Positions 25,117-35,617 of a DNA stretch of 64,000 nt are shown piece after piece. The notes beneath the pieces were generated by a model, which saw nothing but the letters and a program-made list of their open reading frames with translations, did no database searches and was not told the origin of the DNA. Within the stretch, counting starts at the first letter, position 1. Every line of letters begins with the position of its first letter. The translations under genes and the position numbers were made by a program. Origin of the DNA: Cryptomeria japonica (lineage: Eukaryota; Streptophyta; Pinopsida; Cupressales; Cupressaceae); contig NC_081414.1 in NCBI RefSeq assembly GCF_030272615.1, positions 307,120,164 through 307,184,163 on the forward strand. The letters are read 5' to 3'.

Positions 25117-25848
25117 TGTTGGATAATGTTGACAAGTTTGCTGGAATGATGTTTTGGCATTGATGTCAACATATTCTTCTATGTATTCCAGTGTTACAAT
25201 TAGATTAAATGAGTTGGTTTGGTCAGTGTGTTGCAAATGAGATGTTGCGGTTTATTGGGTTTAGAGATACTTATCTCTAGTTGATTCAACAGAAGTTTTA
25301 GTGGTCCACATGATGTTTTGATCGATTTGTGTGATCTGGTATTATGATTGTTATTTAGTTGTTCGTGTTATTCAGTATTCTGGTTTGTGCTCCACATTGC
25401 TCTGGAATCGCTATATCTTGGTTTGCGGATTTGGCTTAGTGTTTGGGATGTTTAGGTGTGTCCTCAATTCAAATAGTTCATGATTTGAAAGTCTGTAAGT
25501 GAATCTTTCAGTTTGATAGTTAGTTGAGTTGATGTTCTTGAGGTTTGGTATAATGATGATGAGGATTCTAGTAAGCAGTGATGTTGCATTTGTTTATGTG
25601 GTGATTCACGTTGCTTGTGAATGTTTCTACATTGTTTTCTATTTGTTTTGTTGGTCTGCATTGATCGTTGTTTGCGATATTGATCATTTTATTGATCCAG
25701 TAGTGTTCTTCATGTCATGCGACATTTGTGGTGATGTTTTGTGCTTTCATTGCTAACAATCAAATCTGAGTTTGTGGTTTAAGTTGTAGTAAGTTTTTGT
25801 GTAAACTGATTCACCCCCATCTCTCATTTTTCTGCATTTTTTCCTACG
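25117..25848 (+). repeat. Copia-3 5' LTR
   Basis: It begins tgttggataatgttg and ends ttcctacg, where the 3' LTR has cctaca. The U5 motif ctgattcacccccatctctca lies near 25806-25826. Confidence 0.88.
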
Positions 25849-25850
25849 AT

Positions 25851-25862
25851 TGGTATTTGAGT
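25851..25862 (+). other. Copia-3 primer-binding site (decayed)
   Basis: The sequence tggtatttgagt sits where tggtatcagagc is expected; three substitutions. Confidence 0.75.
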
Positions 25863-25904
25863 TAAATCCTCTGGAAGAAGCTTGATCGCTTGGGGAGATC
25901 TGGG

Positions 25905-28900
25905 ATGACAAACTTTACTTTTAAGAAGGATAGTTCAAGGTTTGATGGAATGAGTTATACTCTCTAGAAGAATCTAATGGAATGTCATTTGAGATACATC
26001 GGTGAAGACTATTGGAAGATTACTAAGAATGTTTATAATGTTCCTCAAAATGGTTGTACATCTCTAGATGAGATTAAGGAAGTTGAATTTAATATCAAAG
26101 CGAAGGAAGCATTGTTGAATGCCTTGTCTAATTCTAAGATGACTAATGTGATGGATTTGCAGACTTCTCATGAGATCTGGAAGAAGCTAGAGACTTTGTA
26201 TGAAGGTGATAGTCATGTGAAAGTTGCTAATTTGCAGAGATTGAAAGGAAAGTATGAGATGTTGAAGATGGGCAAAGATGAGAACATTACCTCCTTTATG
26301 CAGAAAGTTAATGAGCTAGTGTTGAATATCAGATGTGCCACTGGAGTATTGGAAGAATTTTTTGTTGCTAAGGTGTTGAGATCCTTGCCTCCTGCTTACA
26401 AGCACAAGGCTACTACTATTGAAGAGATCCCAACTGTGACAAATGTGACTGGAGACATGATAAATGGAAAGCTTGTTGCTTTTGAGTTGAGCGAATTCGA
26501 TGAAACCCCTCCTAAGTTTGAATCTGCATTCAAATATATTGTATCTAGGAAGTAGAAATATGATCTGGGAGAGAGTTATACAAGGGTGTCTAGATATGAG
26601 AAAGAGATGAGAGAGCTTGAAGAAGAAGAGAGAGAGATTGAAGAGCTTGAAGCCCTGATTGCTAGAAGATTACCTAAAGATGTTGGTAAGTATGAGGGTA
26701 AGTTACCTCTTAAATTTTTTTCATCCAATAAGATAGGACATTTTACCTCAAGGTGTCCAAAAAGAGATAGAAATCCTAAGAAGCCATCGAAGCCTAAATA
26801 TCAAAAGAAGTGTTATTTTGTGGCTGATGAAGGTGTGATATGTGATGAGTCTGAGAAGAAAAACTTGGGAGATGAATGGGTGTTCATTTCTATCAAGGAA
26901 GATGATCTAGTGACTGTTGATTCTACTAGCTGCATTGTTGAAGAGAAATCTTTAGCTGCTAAAGTCAACTAAAGAGAAAGATGAATGGGTTATTGACAGT
27001 GGTTGCTCTCATCATATGACAGGTGATTAGAGTAAGTTTGTGAGTATGGAAAAGTATAATAGTGGTGTAGTAAGGTTTGGAGATAACAAAGATGGTATAA
27101 TATGTGGTAGAGCTTCTATTTCTCTTGATGGTAAGCATAATACTGATGATGTTTTGTATGTTCAAGGTCTAAAGTATAATCTTTTGACTATTGGACAGAT
27201 GGTTGATAAGGGTTATGATTTGCAATTCAAGAATGAAAAATGTAAGATCTTGAGTAGCTATGGAATTGAGATTGCATCTGGTCCACATACTAAAGGTAAT
27301 ATCTTTCACTTGAATTCTGATGGTAAAAGTTGTTTGATTGCTCAGATTGATGAAAGTTGGTTATGGCATAGAAGGATGTGTCATGTGAATTTTGATTGCA
27401 TAGGTAAGATAAGTTTCAATCAAGATGTAAGAGATCTACCTAAGATTGTAAAGCCTTCTAATCTAGTATGTAAGATTGAATCATTCAAAAAATCAGATAA
27501 TTGGTGACAAGAATAGAGGTGTGATAACTATGAGAAGAATTATTGAAGAGTATTGCTTGATTTCTAAGATTGAACCTAAAGATGTTGATGAAGCTTGTAA
27601 AGATGAAAATTGGGTTAAAATAAGGAAGGAGAACTGAATCAGATTGAAAAGAATAATACATGGATTCTTGTTCCCAGACCTAAGGATAAGAATGTAATTG
27701 GAACTAAATGGGTATTTCCAAATAAATTGAATGACTAAGGTGAAGTTGTTAGTAATAAAGAAAGACTTGTTTGTAAAGGTTATTCTCGGATGAAAGATAT
27801 TGATTTTGAGGAGACTTTTGCTCCAGTAGCTAGAATTGAAGTTGTTAGATTAATTCTTGCTTATGATACTTACAAAGATTTCAAAGTGTATCAGATGGAT
27901 GTCAAGTCATCCTTTCTAAATGGTGAGTTGGAAGAAGAAGTCTACATTGAGAAACTAGATGGATTTTAGTTGACCGAAGAAAAGGATATGGTTTGCTGAT
28001 TGAAGAAAGCACTGTATGGATTGAAGCAAGCTCCAAGAGCCTAGTATGCCAGATTAGATAGGTATTTGATGAAGCTTAAATTCAATAAAGGTACTACTGA
28101 TAGTAATATGTACTTCAAAATTGATAATGGCAACATCTTGATTGTTGAAGTTTATGTTGATGACATTATCTTTGGTGGAAATTATGATTTGCACAAGAAG
28201 TTTGTTGATGATATGCATAATGAGTTTGAGATGTTGATGATTGGTGAGATGAAATTCTTTTTGGGATTGAAAATTACTGAGTTGGGTAAAGGTATTTTCA
28301 TATCTTAGTCTAAGTATGTGAAGGAATTGTTGAAGAATTTTGGTTTGGATGATGCAAAGCCGGTTGGTACACCTATGGTGACCGAATGTAAGGTGACTAT
28401 GGATGATGACTCTCTAAAAGAAAATAAGACTAGATATAGATCTATGATTGGTGGATTATTGTACTTGACTTAGACTAGACCTAATATTATGCATGGTGTT
28501 TGTCTTGTTACTAGATTTCAAGCTGATCCTAAGGAACCTCATGTTTTTGCTATGAAAAGAATTTTTTAGATATTTGAAAGGGACTATTGATTTTGTTTTG
28601 CAGTATCCTAGAGATGATGATTTCACTTTGAGTTATTTTATAAATGTTGACCGGGTAGGTGATGTTGATGACAAGAAAAGTACAACTAGTGGTGCATTTT
28701 TCTTTGGTAAGAGACTAATTTTATGGGTGAGTAAGAAGCAAAATTCTATATCATTGTCTGCTATAGAAGCTGAATACATTGTTGCTACTAGTAATTATAC
28801 GCATGTGATTTGGATGAAGTAGATGTTAAAGGATATCAAAGTTATTTTGGATGAGCCTAATGCTATATAATGTGATAATTCAAGTGCTATAAATAATTCT

Positions 28901-29107
28901 AAGAATCTAGTGTTGTATTCCAAGACCAAGAATATATCAATCAAGTTTCATTTCTTGAGAGAGAAAGTGAATGAGAAGGACGCCAGATTGGAGTATGTGT
29001 CTACAAAGGAATATATTGCATATATCTTCACGAAGCCTTTGCCTAAAGATACTTTTGAGTATCTCAGAGAGAAGCTATGGCGGATTTCTCCTCCTCATGA
29101 GAACTAA
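25905..29107 (+). pseudogene. Copia-3 gag-pol polyprotein, integrase core deleted
   Basis: The start MTNFTFKKDSSRFDGM lies 42 bp after the primer site, in frame with gag; the first stop (TAG at 25965) replaces a Trp. The knuckle near 26706 reads FFSSNKIGHFTSRC, with two Cys lost. Protease reads VIDSGCSHHMTG near 26992. The pre-integrase region ends at NLVCK (27475) and the frame jumps to the post-integrase linker, with integrase missing. RT runs from about 27610 with YVDD at about 28155, and RNase H from 28574 has its first motif changed to YFINVDRVGD. There are about ten stops and at least three frame changes. It ends RISPPHEN. Confidence 0.9.
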
Positions 29108-29434
29108 GATACATGGAGTTGCATCAGTCAGGTGAGATTCACAGAGATATTTTGTGATCCAGATTGATGAGTATGGTTGCTACTCAGGGGGAGTACTTAG
29201 TGTTGTGGTTCAAATATTTAGATTTGTGAGTTTATCAAAGGGAGAGAGAATTTAGATTTGTAGTGTATGTGTCTTTGGAATTTTTGTCAAAGGGGGAGAG
29301 AAGCATGTGAAAAAATTCTATATCATGTGTTGATCTAAGGGGGAGATTGTTGAGAGTTATGGGTTGTTGATTTCTTTGTTTGCATTGATTGTTTTTCACA
29401 TTCATATGTTACCATCAATGCCAAAGGGGGAGAT
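29108..29434 (+). other. Copia-3 3' untranslated region with repeated polypurine tracts
   Basis: Non-coding. Purine tracts occur at about 29185-29194, 29237-29248, 29289-29300, 29337-29347 and 29423-29434 (aaagggggagat, next to the LTR). Confidence 0.75.
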
Positions 29435-30172
29435 TGTTGGATATTGTTGAGAAGTTTGTTGGAATGATGTTTTGTCATTGATGTAAACATATTCTTCTAC
29501 GTATTCAAGTGTTGCAATTAGATTAAATGAGTTGGTTTGGTCAGTGTTTTGCAGATGAGATGTTGCGGTTTAATGGGTTTAGAGATACTTATCTCTAGTT
29601 GATTCAGTAGAAGTTTCAATGGTCCACATGATTTTTTGATTGATTTGTGTGATCTAGTATTATGGTTGTTATACAATTGTTTGTGTTATTTAGTATTCTG
29701 GTTTGTGCTCTGTATTGCTCTGAAATTTATATATCTTGGTTTGCAGATTTGGCTAGGTGTTTGGGACATTCAGGTGTGTCCTCAATTCAAATGGTTCATG
29801 ATTTGGAATTCCATAAGTGAATATTTTAGTTTCACGGTTAGTTGAGTTGATTTTCTTGAGGTTTAGTATAATGATGATGAAGATTCTAGTAAGTGGTGAT
29901 GTTGCGGTTCTTTTTGTGCTGATTCGCATTTCTTGTGGATGTTTTTAGATCGTTTTATATCCATTTTTTTGGTCTGCATTGATCGTTGTACATGGTATTG
30001 ATCATTTTCTTGATTCAGTGACATTCTTTATGTTATGAAACATTTGTGGTGTTGTTTTGTTCTTTCATTGCTAACAATCAGATTTGAGTTTGTGGTTTAA
30101 GTTGTAGTAAGTTTGTGTGCAAACTGATTCACCCCCCCCCCCCCCTTTCAATTTTCTACATTGTTGCCTACA
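29435..30172 (+). repeat. Copia-3 3' LTR
   Basis: It begins tgttggatattgttg and ends gttgcctaca. The C run in the U5 motif has expanded to 15 (30132-30146) compared with five in the 5' LTR. Confidence 0.88.
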
Positions 30173-30473
30173 TCAACATGCATCAATAGTTGTTAAGAAC
30201 CAATAACCATAGCTAAAATAATACCCACAACAAGTGCTAACACATCCAACTATCCATACCTCCAAGGTATACATGTCAAGTGAATCACATATCATCAACA
30301 TATGTAACCCATAACATATAACCATAAGATCCAAATACAATACTTATCATATATGTACAACTAGAAACACCCACTACATAAGTAATGTCAAATCTTAAAT
30401 GAATCCACTAACAACATCACATAGAAAGTGTAACCATAACCATTTAGTACTAAGGAACACCCACAACAAGATG
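30173..30473 (-). other. Right target duplication of Copia-3 and Copia-M internal remainder
   Basis: 30173-30177 (tcaac) is the right target-site duplication. The rest is AT-rich with no coding signal and probably continues 24850-25116. It stops at the Gypsy-B LTR, where agatg (30469-30473) would be the left target site. Confidence 0.4.
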
Positions 30474-31151
30474 TGTAGTACCCCTCCTCGATCAACCTCT
30501 TTTGTATGTTTTGATTTACTTAAGTGACTATTCTGTGGAACATTATTGTAATTTGATTCAGATATTATGCGATGTTATTTCATTCTTTATCTGGAGTTAT
30601 GGTGTATGATTTTATGTAGTATCTCAATGCTTATGATTAATGTTATTTTATGGATCATTATCATGGACTCACACTTTTCCCTTATATTGTGATGCGTTAT
30701 TTATATGTTGCGTGTTTGCAAGTGTATTGGGATGCGAGGGGATGATTTTCCTTCATTCACTCTAGTGAGATAGGGAACATCATGATTCTCCTTCATCAGT
30801 GTGTATACCGTGTCTATATGTATATTGTCTATATGCACATGTGGATTCTTGGTGCAAGACATTGCAGGTACTAGTATCGGGTAGGTACGGGGTTTTGACT
30901 CCACCTGGTTTCACAGGTCTGAGCATGCCTTATATATCTGATGGGAGTGGAGGAGATAGTTTTTCTACCTTAGCTTGACCACAGTTACACTCGTATGAAT
31001 GTTGTCAGTCGGTTGTGTTTCCCCATCTCGCTGTGATGCGAGTCACGGTGCCTTGGTTTGGTCATTTGAGAGTCGTCATTTGATCTGTCTTGGTTTTGCG
31101 AGTTTTCATTTATTTAAAAGGTTATTTAATTTAAATGGATGATTCTATCTT
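30474..31151 (+). repeat. Gypsy-B 5' LTR, truncated at right
   Basis: It begins tgtagtacccctcctcg, as does 55605. The first 270 bp match the 3' LTR at about 92%. The remainder cannot be compared because the 3' LTR is cut. It joins Tat-C LTR sequence abruptly at 31151/31152, so the LTR end, primer site and start of gag are missing. Confidence 0.8.
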
Positions 31152-31188
31152 GTAAACACTGCATTTTTTTACCTCTGTTCTGGACTTT

Positions 31189-31310
31189 ACACAGGCGCAG
31201 AACCCATGACACAGGCGTAGAATGCAGGACACAAGTGCAGAATGTCTTCTACACAGGCGCAGAATGCTCAACACAGGTGCAAGATGCAAGACACAGGCAC
31301 AGAAGTCTCT
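31189..31310. repeat. Six tandem 20-22-bp units in the Tat-C LTR
   Basis: The units start acacaggcgcagaa and vary by substitution. The third is 22 bp. Equivalent arrays lie at 47688-47809 and 61117-61238, the latter in the diverged Tat-C2 LTR, so the six-unit layout is conserved in the family. Confidence 0.9.
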
Positions 31311-32399
31311 AGAAAACCCTGCACGACCCTGTTTTTGGGTTTTTTGGCCTGCAAATCAACTTGAGAGCACTCAGAACACCATAAAGAGGTTAGAAGGTTA
31401 GTGTTCACGTTGGGTTCAACAATTCATGTAAGTTAGGAAATAGGAAATCATCACAAACAAGTAAAAACTAATAATCAATCACAAAAGCATTCATTGCAAT
31501 GATCTATCCTAAACAACACTCAATAGAGACATGAAATAAAAACATTCAAAAGCAAAGATTATGCAAACCAAAGATGTGATTTGAATGCTCCTTCATGCGG
31601 CTCCATTGTTCTTCTTTCCTCTTCAAATGGTTTGGTTGTGGATCTCACCTACAAGTGCACACACATAATTGAAAGCAAGTAGACAAGATTTTTGATCAAG
31701 AGTACTAGAAATGTGATTGACTAGAAATTCGATAGTCTGATTACCAATTATTCTCATTATTAGCCAAGATTGAAGAAATTCATCCAATTTATAGAAGAAT
31801 TGGAGAGATGACAAGATTAGCATGATAGTGATTCGAATGGAAATTCAAATCAACAATAGAAAAATTATGACATGTCTATGACAAATTTCTATGCAAGGGT
31901 TTATGACAATTTATGACAAATTTCTATGTCAAGAATTGATTGATTGTCAATTATGACAAATTATGACAAATTTCTAGGTCATTCCCATGAATTTAGGAGA
32001 GAAATAGGAGGAAATTGAAATTAGGAATTAGAAAATTAAGAAATTAGGAAATTGATGGAAATTAGAAATTAGGTAAATTAATTAATAATTTGTCATTTAT
32101 TAATTAATTCACAAAGAGGAATAATTAGCCAATTAAATGAACATTTAATTGCAATGAGAAGACTTAGGATAAATAAACAATTTATTAATCCTAAAGGAAG
32201 AAATGACACACAAGGTTAAATGATTAAATCATGAAACCCTAGAAGATGAATTAGCAATGCGAGAATGACAATTAGGTCTTGACAAAGGATAATTGATATC
32301 GATCATGATTTGATTTTGGATTGATAAATGACCAATGTTGATAAATGATTTGACTGAGAAAATGCGCCAATTGACGAGGAACAATGACAAATTGATCCA

Positions 32400-32700
32400 A
32401 ATTGACATAATTGAGACAAACAACGATCGATGACAAATCGATCGCAAAAATGACAAAATCGAACAAGAGGACAAGAATCAATGACAAAATAGATTGCAAA
32501 ACAACAATATTGAAAATGACCACGATTGATGACGAATCGATCGCAAAATGTCAAGATCGAACATGACAACGACCGATGACAAATCGATCGTTAAACGACA
32601 AGATTGAAAATGATAAGGATTGATGATAAATCGACAAGATTGATAAGAGGACAACGATCGATGACAAATCGATCGCAAGATTGACAGGAGGACAAAACCC
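32400..32700. repeat. Interspersed hairpin motif in Tat-C U3
   Basis: Perfect 8-bp inverted arms cgatcgat/atcgatcg around gacaa lie at 32424-32444 and 32655-32675. Degenerate copies lie between. The same array is at 48899-49199, with weaker copies at 62480-62700. Confidence 0.8.
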
Positions 32701-32982
32701 TAATTAAGATTGACGATGTCCAAAATGATGACAAATAAGCACGCACATTGATGCAATAGGATAAGATCGATTAAAATCATGACTGGATAGTGTTGTCGAC
32801 AAGACCAAATTTGAGAGCGAGATAAATGAAGAATGTAGAAGAATGACTCGATGTTCGCAAATGATAAAAACCAAGTACGAATCATAGGAGAAATGTTAAT
32901 GCGACACAAAAACCTAAAATGAGGCAATGCGAAAATGTTAAAGTATGACTCCGCAAGTGTTGACCATTTTTAGGTGTCTACA

Positions 32983-33001
32983 TTTTGCCCCTCTTTGAGA
33001 C
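32983..33001 (-). other. Tat-C1 polypurine tract
   Basis: The minus strand reads aaagaggggcaaaa directly before TGTAGACACC, the usual tract and LTR start of Tat-type gypsy elements. The duplicate is at 49482-49500. Confidence 0.85.
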
Positions 33002-33255
33002 AATGCGATTTTAAGCGTTGTTTCAAAGAACAGTAATAAAAATGCCCCAGACAATAATAATGACATATGCATGCCCCCTCGAGGAATTGGCCGGAAATGT
33101 CCAGAAAAGAGGCCAATTGATCGATAAAAAGGATAGGATCGAACGAACTGACAATCGGATACCGGAGGCACGAAGGACAAGCAATTGAAGATGCAAAAGA
33201 CCGCGACCAACATAAGATGAAGAGAGTGCACGTCCATCTATGCACTGACAAAGAT
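33002..33255 (+). other. Upstream region of the antisense PMD gene
   Basis: No coding sequence is seen between the polypurine tract and the TATA box of the antisense gene. It presumably holds that gene's promoter. Confidence 0.4.
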
Positions 33256-33263
33256 CTATAAAT
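33256..33263 (+). promoter_or_regulatory. Putative TATA box of the antisense PMD gene
   Basis: The sequence ctataaat on the plus strand lies 91 bp before the first ATG of the PMD exon-1 candidate and points away from the Tat-C1 sense direction. A sense pol transcript would not need it. Confidence 0.5.
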
Positions 33264-33346
33264 GAGACCAAGAGAGTGAAAAATTGCTCATTTGCACTAG
33301 ACAAAGAGGAGGATTTGTTGCTCTGGACAAGAACACTTGCAGAGAG

Positions 33347-33535
33347 ATGGCGAACATTCCAATGGTGGATCACCTCGGGGAACGTGTACGCACATTCAGA
33401 CGACCGGATGACGCAGGAGCAGCGGTATGGATCTTAAATACCCATGTTTTCAATTTCATGAATTTTGATTGCTTGCGGGACATTGCGGGGCCCACAGGGG
33501 ATGTAGAAACTGACTTTTGGGCTTGTGTAGGATGA
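33347..33535 (+). CDS. Candidate first exon of the antisense PMD gene
   Basis: An open frame begins MANIPMVDHLGERVRTFRRP, proceeds in a coding-like manner and stops at 33535. It lies 91 bp after a TATA box and about 250 bp before the frame carrying the PMD domain, on the same strand. I infer it is the 5' exon, with an intron ending at the acceptor-like ttgtgatgcag near 33788; the donor could be the gt near 33501. In the right-hand duplicate (49846 on) a C-to-T change creates a TGA after 17 codons. The exon assignment is inference. Confidence 0.4.
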   Translation: MANIPMVDHLGERVRTFRRPDDAGAAVWILNTHVFNFMNFDCLRDIAGPTGDVETDFWACVG

Positions 33536-33612
33536 ATCCTGCGCTTGTGTAGGGTCTTCTGCACTTGTGTAGAGAGACACAGGCACAGGTTCCTGGACAT
33601 AGGTGCAAGTGT
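33520..33612. repeat. Inverted and direct copies of the LTR 20-bp unit outside the LTR
   Basis: Three units read in reverse complement (cttgtgtag...ctgcgcttgtgtag...) at 33522-33563, followed by two forward units (acacaggcacagg, acataggtgcaag) at 33577-33612. They match the array at 31189-31310. Confidence 0.7.
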
Positions 33613-33781
33613 GCATTGGAAACCCTAATTTTGGTCAAAATGACATGCAAATGATCCGGAAAGGGGGGACAAGGATAGGATAGGTCAGATTAGATGAAAA
33701 ACACCCTGATTAGACATGAAAATGAGGAAATGCAACCCGTAGGAGCAAACCCTAAAACTGACAAAATTTGCCCCAATTGTG

Positions 33782-35617
33782 ATGCAGAGTCGACAGTATC
33801 CGTTGATCACACGGGAAAACTGACCAGATTGCTTCATGCTACGACATAGACTCAGGAGCACAGAGAGAGATACCTTAGCAGGACTTGGGATATACTATGT
33901 CACATTCATGCCCGAGATTAGGGCAAACATAGGACTACTGACCGCATTGGCAGAGCGATGGCATTCAGAGACTTCCTCATTCCATCTGGCGACTTGAGAG
34001 GCGACGGTGACACTGGAGGATGTATGGCGTATCCTCCGCATTCCGATTCATGGAGAGATGATAGAGTATGACCCAGTGACAGGGAGAGATGCAATGTGCA
34101 GATTATTTGAGTGCGACGTAGATGATCTGGATATTGTCGAGAGGGAGATTGGTTGGGAGACTATGGCATCAGAGTATGATCAACGATATGTGGTGATAGC
34201 CGTGGTGATAGCATGTCTACTGGCAGGAGATAGACGAGGACATGGATTCCCTATTGGATGGGGAAGAGTGCTAGAGTGGATGGCAACAGAGGGGATAGTG
34301 TACGCATGGGGACCATGTGTACTGGCTATGTTGTATTTTCAGCTGCATCAGATAGCATATCAGGGAGTGCAGACATTGAGCTGTGGAGTCACATTGCTAC
34401 AGGTATGGGCATTTGAGCACATAGCCATATGTCGACCGATTACAGATAGACAGGTAGTACCACATCGACCATATGTGTATTGCTATGGTGGAGCACTGAG
34501 ACAGGGTCCTTTTGGATACATATTGTATTGGCGACATGAGCTAGACCGACGGAGAGAGTTCATATGGAGGCCATATCGTGATTGTCCAGGATGGTCAGAT
34601 GATAGTGAGGAGTTACCGTATTGTAGACAGGAGAGGTACCTGATTGGGCGACCAGTGAATCGCCAGAGAGTGATTGAGTTGTACCTGCCAGAGAGAGTCA
34701 GACGACAGTTTGGAGAGAGGCAGGATGTACCTAGGAGGACTGCACACTTTGCCCGATCTCACAGAGAGACGAGTCAGTGGGGGAGTATGATTCAGCCACA
34801 CATAGCATATGCGGACTTCTCACAGCTACAGCAGAGACAGTGGGATTGGAGATCAGATGTGGCAGACGTCGGGATGACAGATGAGTATGAGAGATGGTTT
34901 GCACAATGACGGCCAGTGCCATTGACAGATCCGGATATTCCAGTATCGAGGCGACAGGAGGACTTCCCACTCACAGGAGAGGAGGAGGGAGATGATGAGG
35001 ACGAGGAGGATGAGGATGGGGATGAGGATGAGGATGACGATGGGGATGAGGATAGAGATGAGGATGGTGGGGAGCAGGAGGATGAGGACAAGGATGAGGA
35101 TGAGGACAGGGATGAGGATGAGGACAGGGATGAGGATGAGGACAGAGATGAGGATGGTGGGGACGAGGATAGAGATGAGGATGGGGAGCAGGAGGCATTA
35201 CAGGACATATCCATAGAGCCAAGGACAGCTAGGACAGAGGAGATGGAGATATTCAGGGCTACCATAGCGACTCAGCAGGATCACATTGAGACTTTAGAGA
35301 GAGAGCATGATCAGTTCAGAGCAGAGATAGCTAGACTCACAGCGGCTCGAGATGCAGCGATGGCTCAGGCACAGCGAGAGGAACAGAGAGTCACTGAGTA
35401 TATTGGGTCGATTTGGGATGCCAGTGTATGGGAGCTAGGACAGATGCTGGTAGAGACCGGGGAGGAGATGCACCATTGGAGGTCACTATATGAGAGTGCA
35501 GTTCCACCAGAGCAGAGAGCACCTTCATATCGGGCACGATCAAGGACAGAGAGCAAGGCACGCTCTCGGAGGTCGTTGAGAAGCATGGGGGTGAGTGGAC
35601 CGATGAGACCACCATAG
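33782..35617 (+). pseudogene. Antisense plant mobile domain (PMD) gene of Tat-C1
   Basis: A single frame of 611 codons (MQSRQYPLITREN...) is interrupted only by TGA at 33821, 33995 and 34907. The domain (residues about 55-320) matches the aminotransferase-like plant mobile domain: ALAERWHSETSSFHL, VTLEDVWRILRIPIHGE, LLQVWAFEHI and LPERVRRQFGERQDVP. It is followed by an Asp/Glu run (residues about 400-470), a coiled coil (about 485-545) and an Arg/Ser-rich tail. PMD proteins occur in plant MuDR-like and Ty3 transposons and in domesticated host proteins that act in transposon silencing; the molecular activity here is unknown. It faces gag-pol tail to tail. I used 33782 as the earliest in-frame ATG; an upstream exon may exist. 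Confidence 0.82.
34976..35195 (+). repeat. Acidic-tract minisatellite within the PMD gene
   Basis: Purine-rich repeats of gatgaggatgaggacaggg-like units encode the Asp/Glu run. Open frames on the other strand here are artefacts of the repeat. Confidence 0.8.

Larger units (their letters stand above)
25117..30172 (+). mobile_element. Copia-3, Ty1/copia element lacking integrase core
   Basis: The element is 5.06 kb with LTRs of 732 and 738 bp (about 92% identical over the part compared), a target duplication tcaat/tcaac, a decayed initiator-Met primer site and a polypurine tract. The polyprotein is related to Copia-2's but about 925 bp of integrase is deleted, so it was integration-deficient unless helped. 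It sits inside Copia-M. Confidence 0.9.
31152..32982 (-). repeat. Tat-C1 3' LTR, truncated at the U5 end
   Basis: On the minus strand it starts TGTAGACACC at 32982, right after a polypurine tract, and is cut at 31152 by the Gypsy-B junction. About 810 bp present in the 5' LTR are missing. It contains six 20-bp repeats (31189-31310), a minus-strand TATA ctataaatt (31786-31794) and a hairpin-rich U3 segment (32400-32700). Confidence 0.85.
31152..34500 (-). repeat. Left copy of a 3,349-bp direct duplication
   Basis: It matches 47651-50999 base for base at a constant offset of 16,499, with about 21 mismatches and no net indel. It comprises most of a Tat-C LTR (31152-32982), the polypurine tract and the 5' part of the antisense PMD gene. 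The sharp edges at both ends coincide with Gypsy-B junctions on the outer sides. Confidence 0.92.

Noticed and set aside
32229-33373. Cluster of minus-strand open frames, repeated at 48728-49872
   Set aside because: They lie in repetitive LTR and flanking sequence. They recur only because the block is duplicated, and they have low-complexity Cys/Ile/Ser composition.
33600-33760. aaaccctaa words suggesting telomere repeats
   Set aside because: Single isolated copies, not tandem; such words are common in plant DNA.
31152-34500. A single 3.35-kb LTR spanning the whole duplicated block
   Set aside because: The block contains the polypurine tract and a clear TGTAGACACC start internally, and its edges lack TG/CA ends and a target duplication. 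Tat-C2 similarity also stops at the internal LTR start.
34792-35265. Ser-rich and Pro/His-rich open frames on the minus strand, and an Arg/Met frame on the plus strand
   Set aside because: They are shadows of the gatgagg repeat that encodes the acidic tract of the PMD gene.
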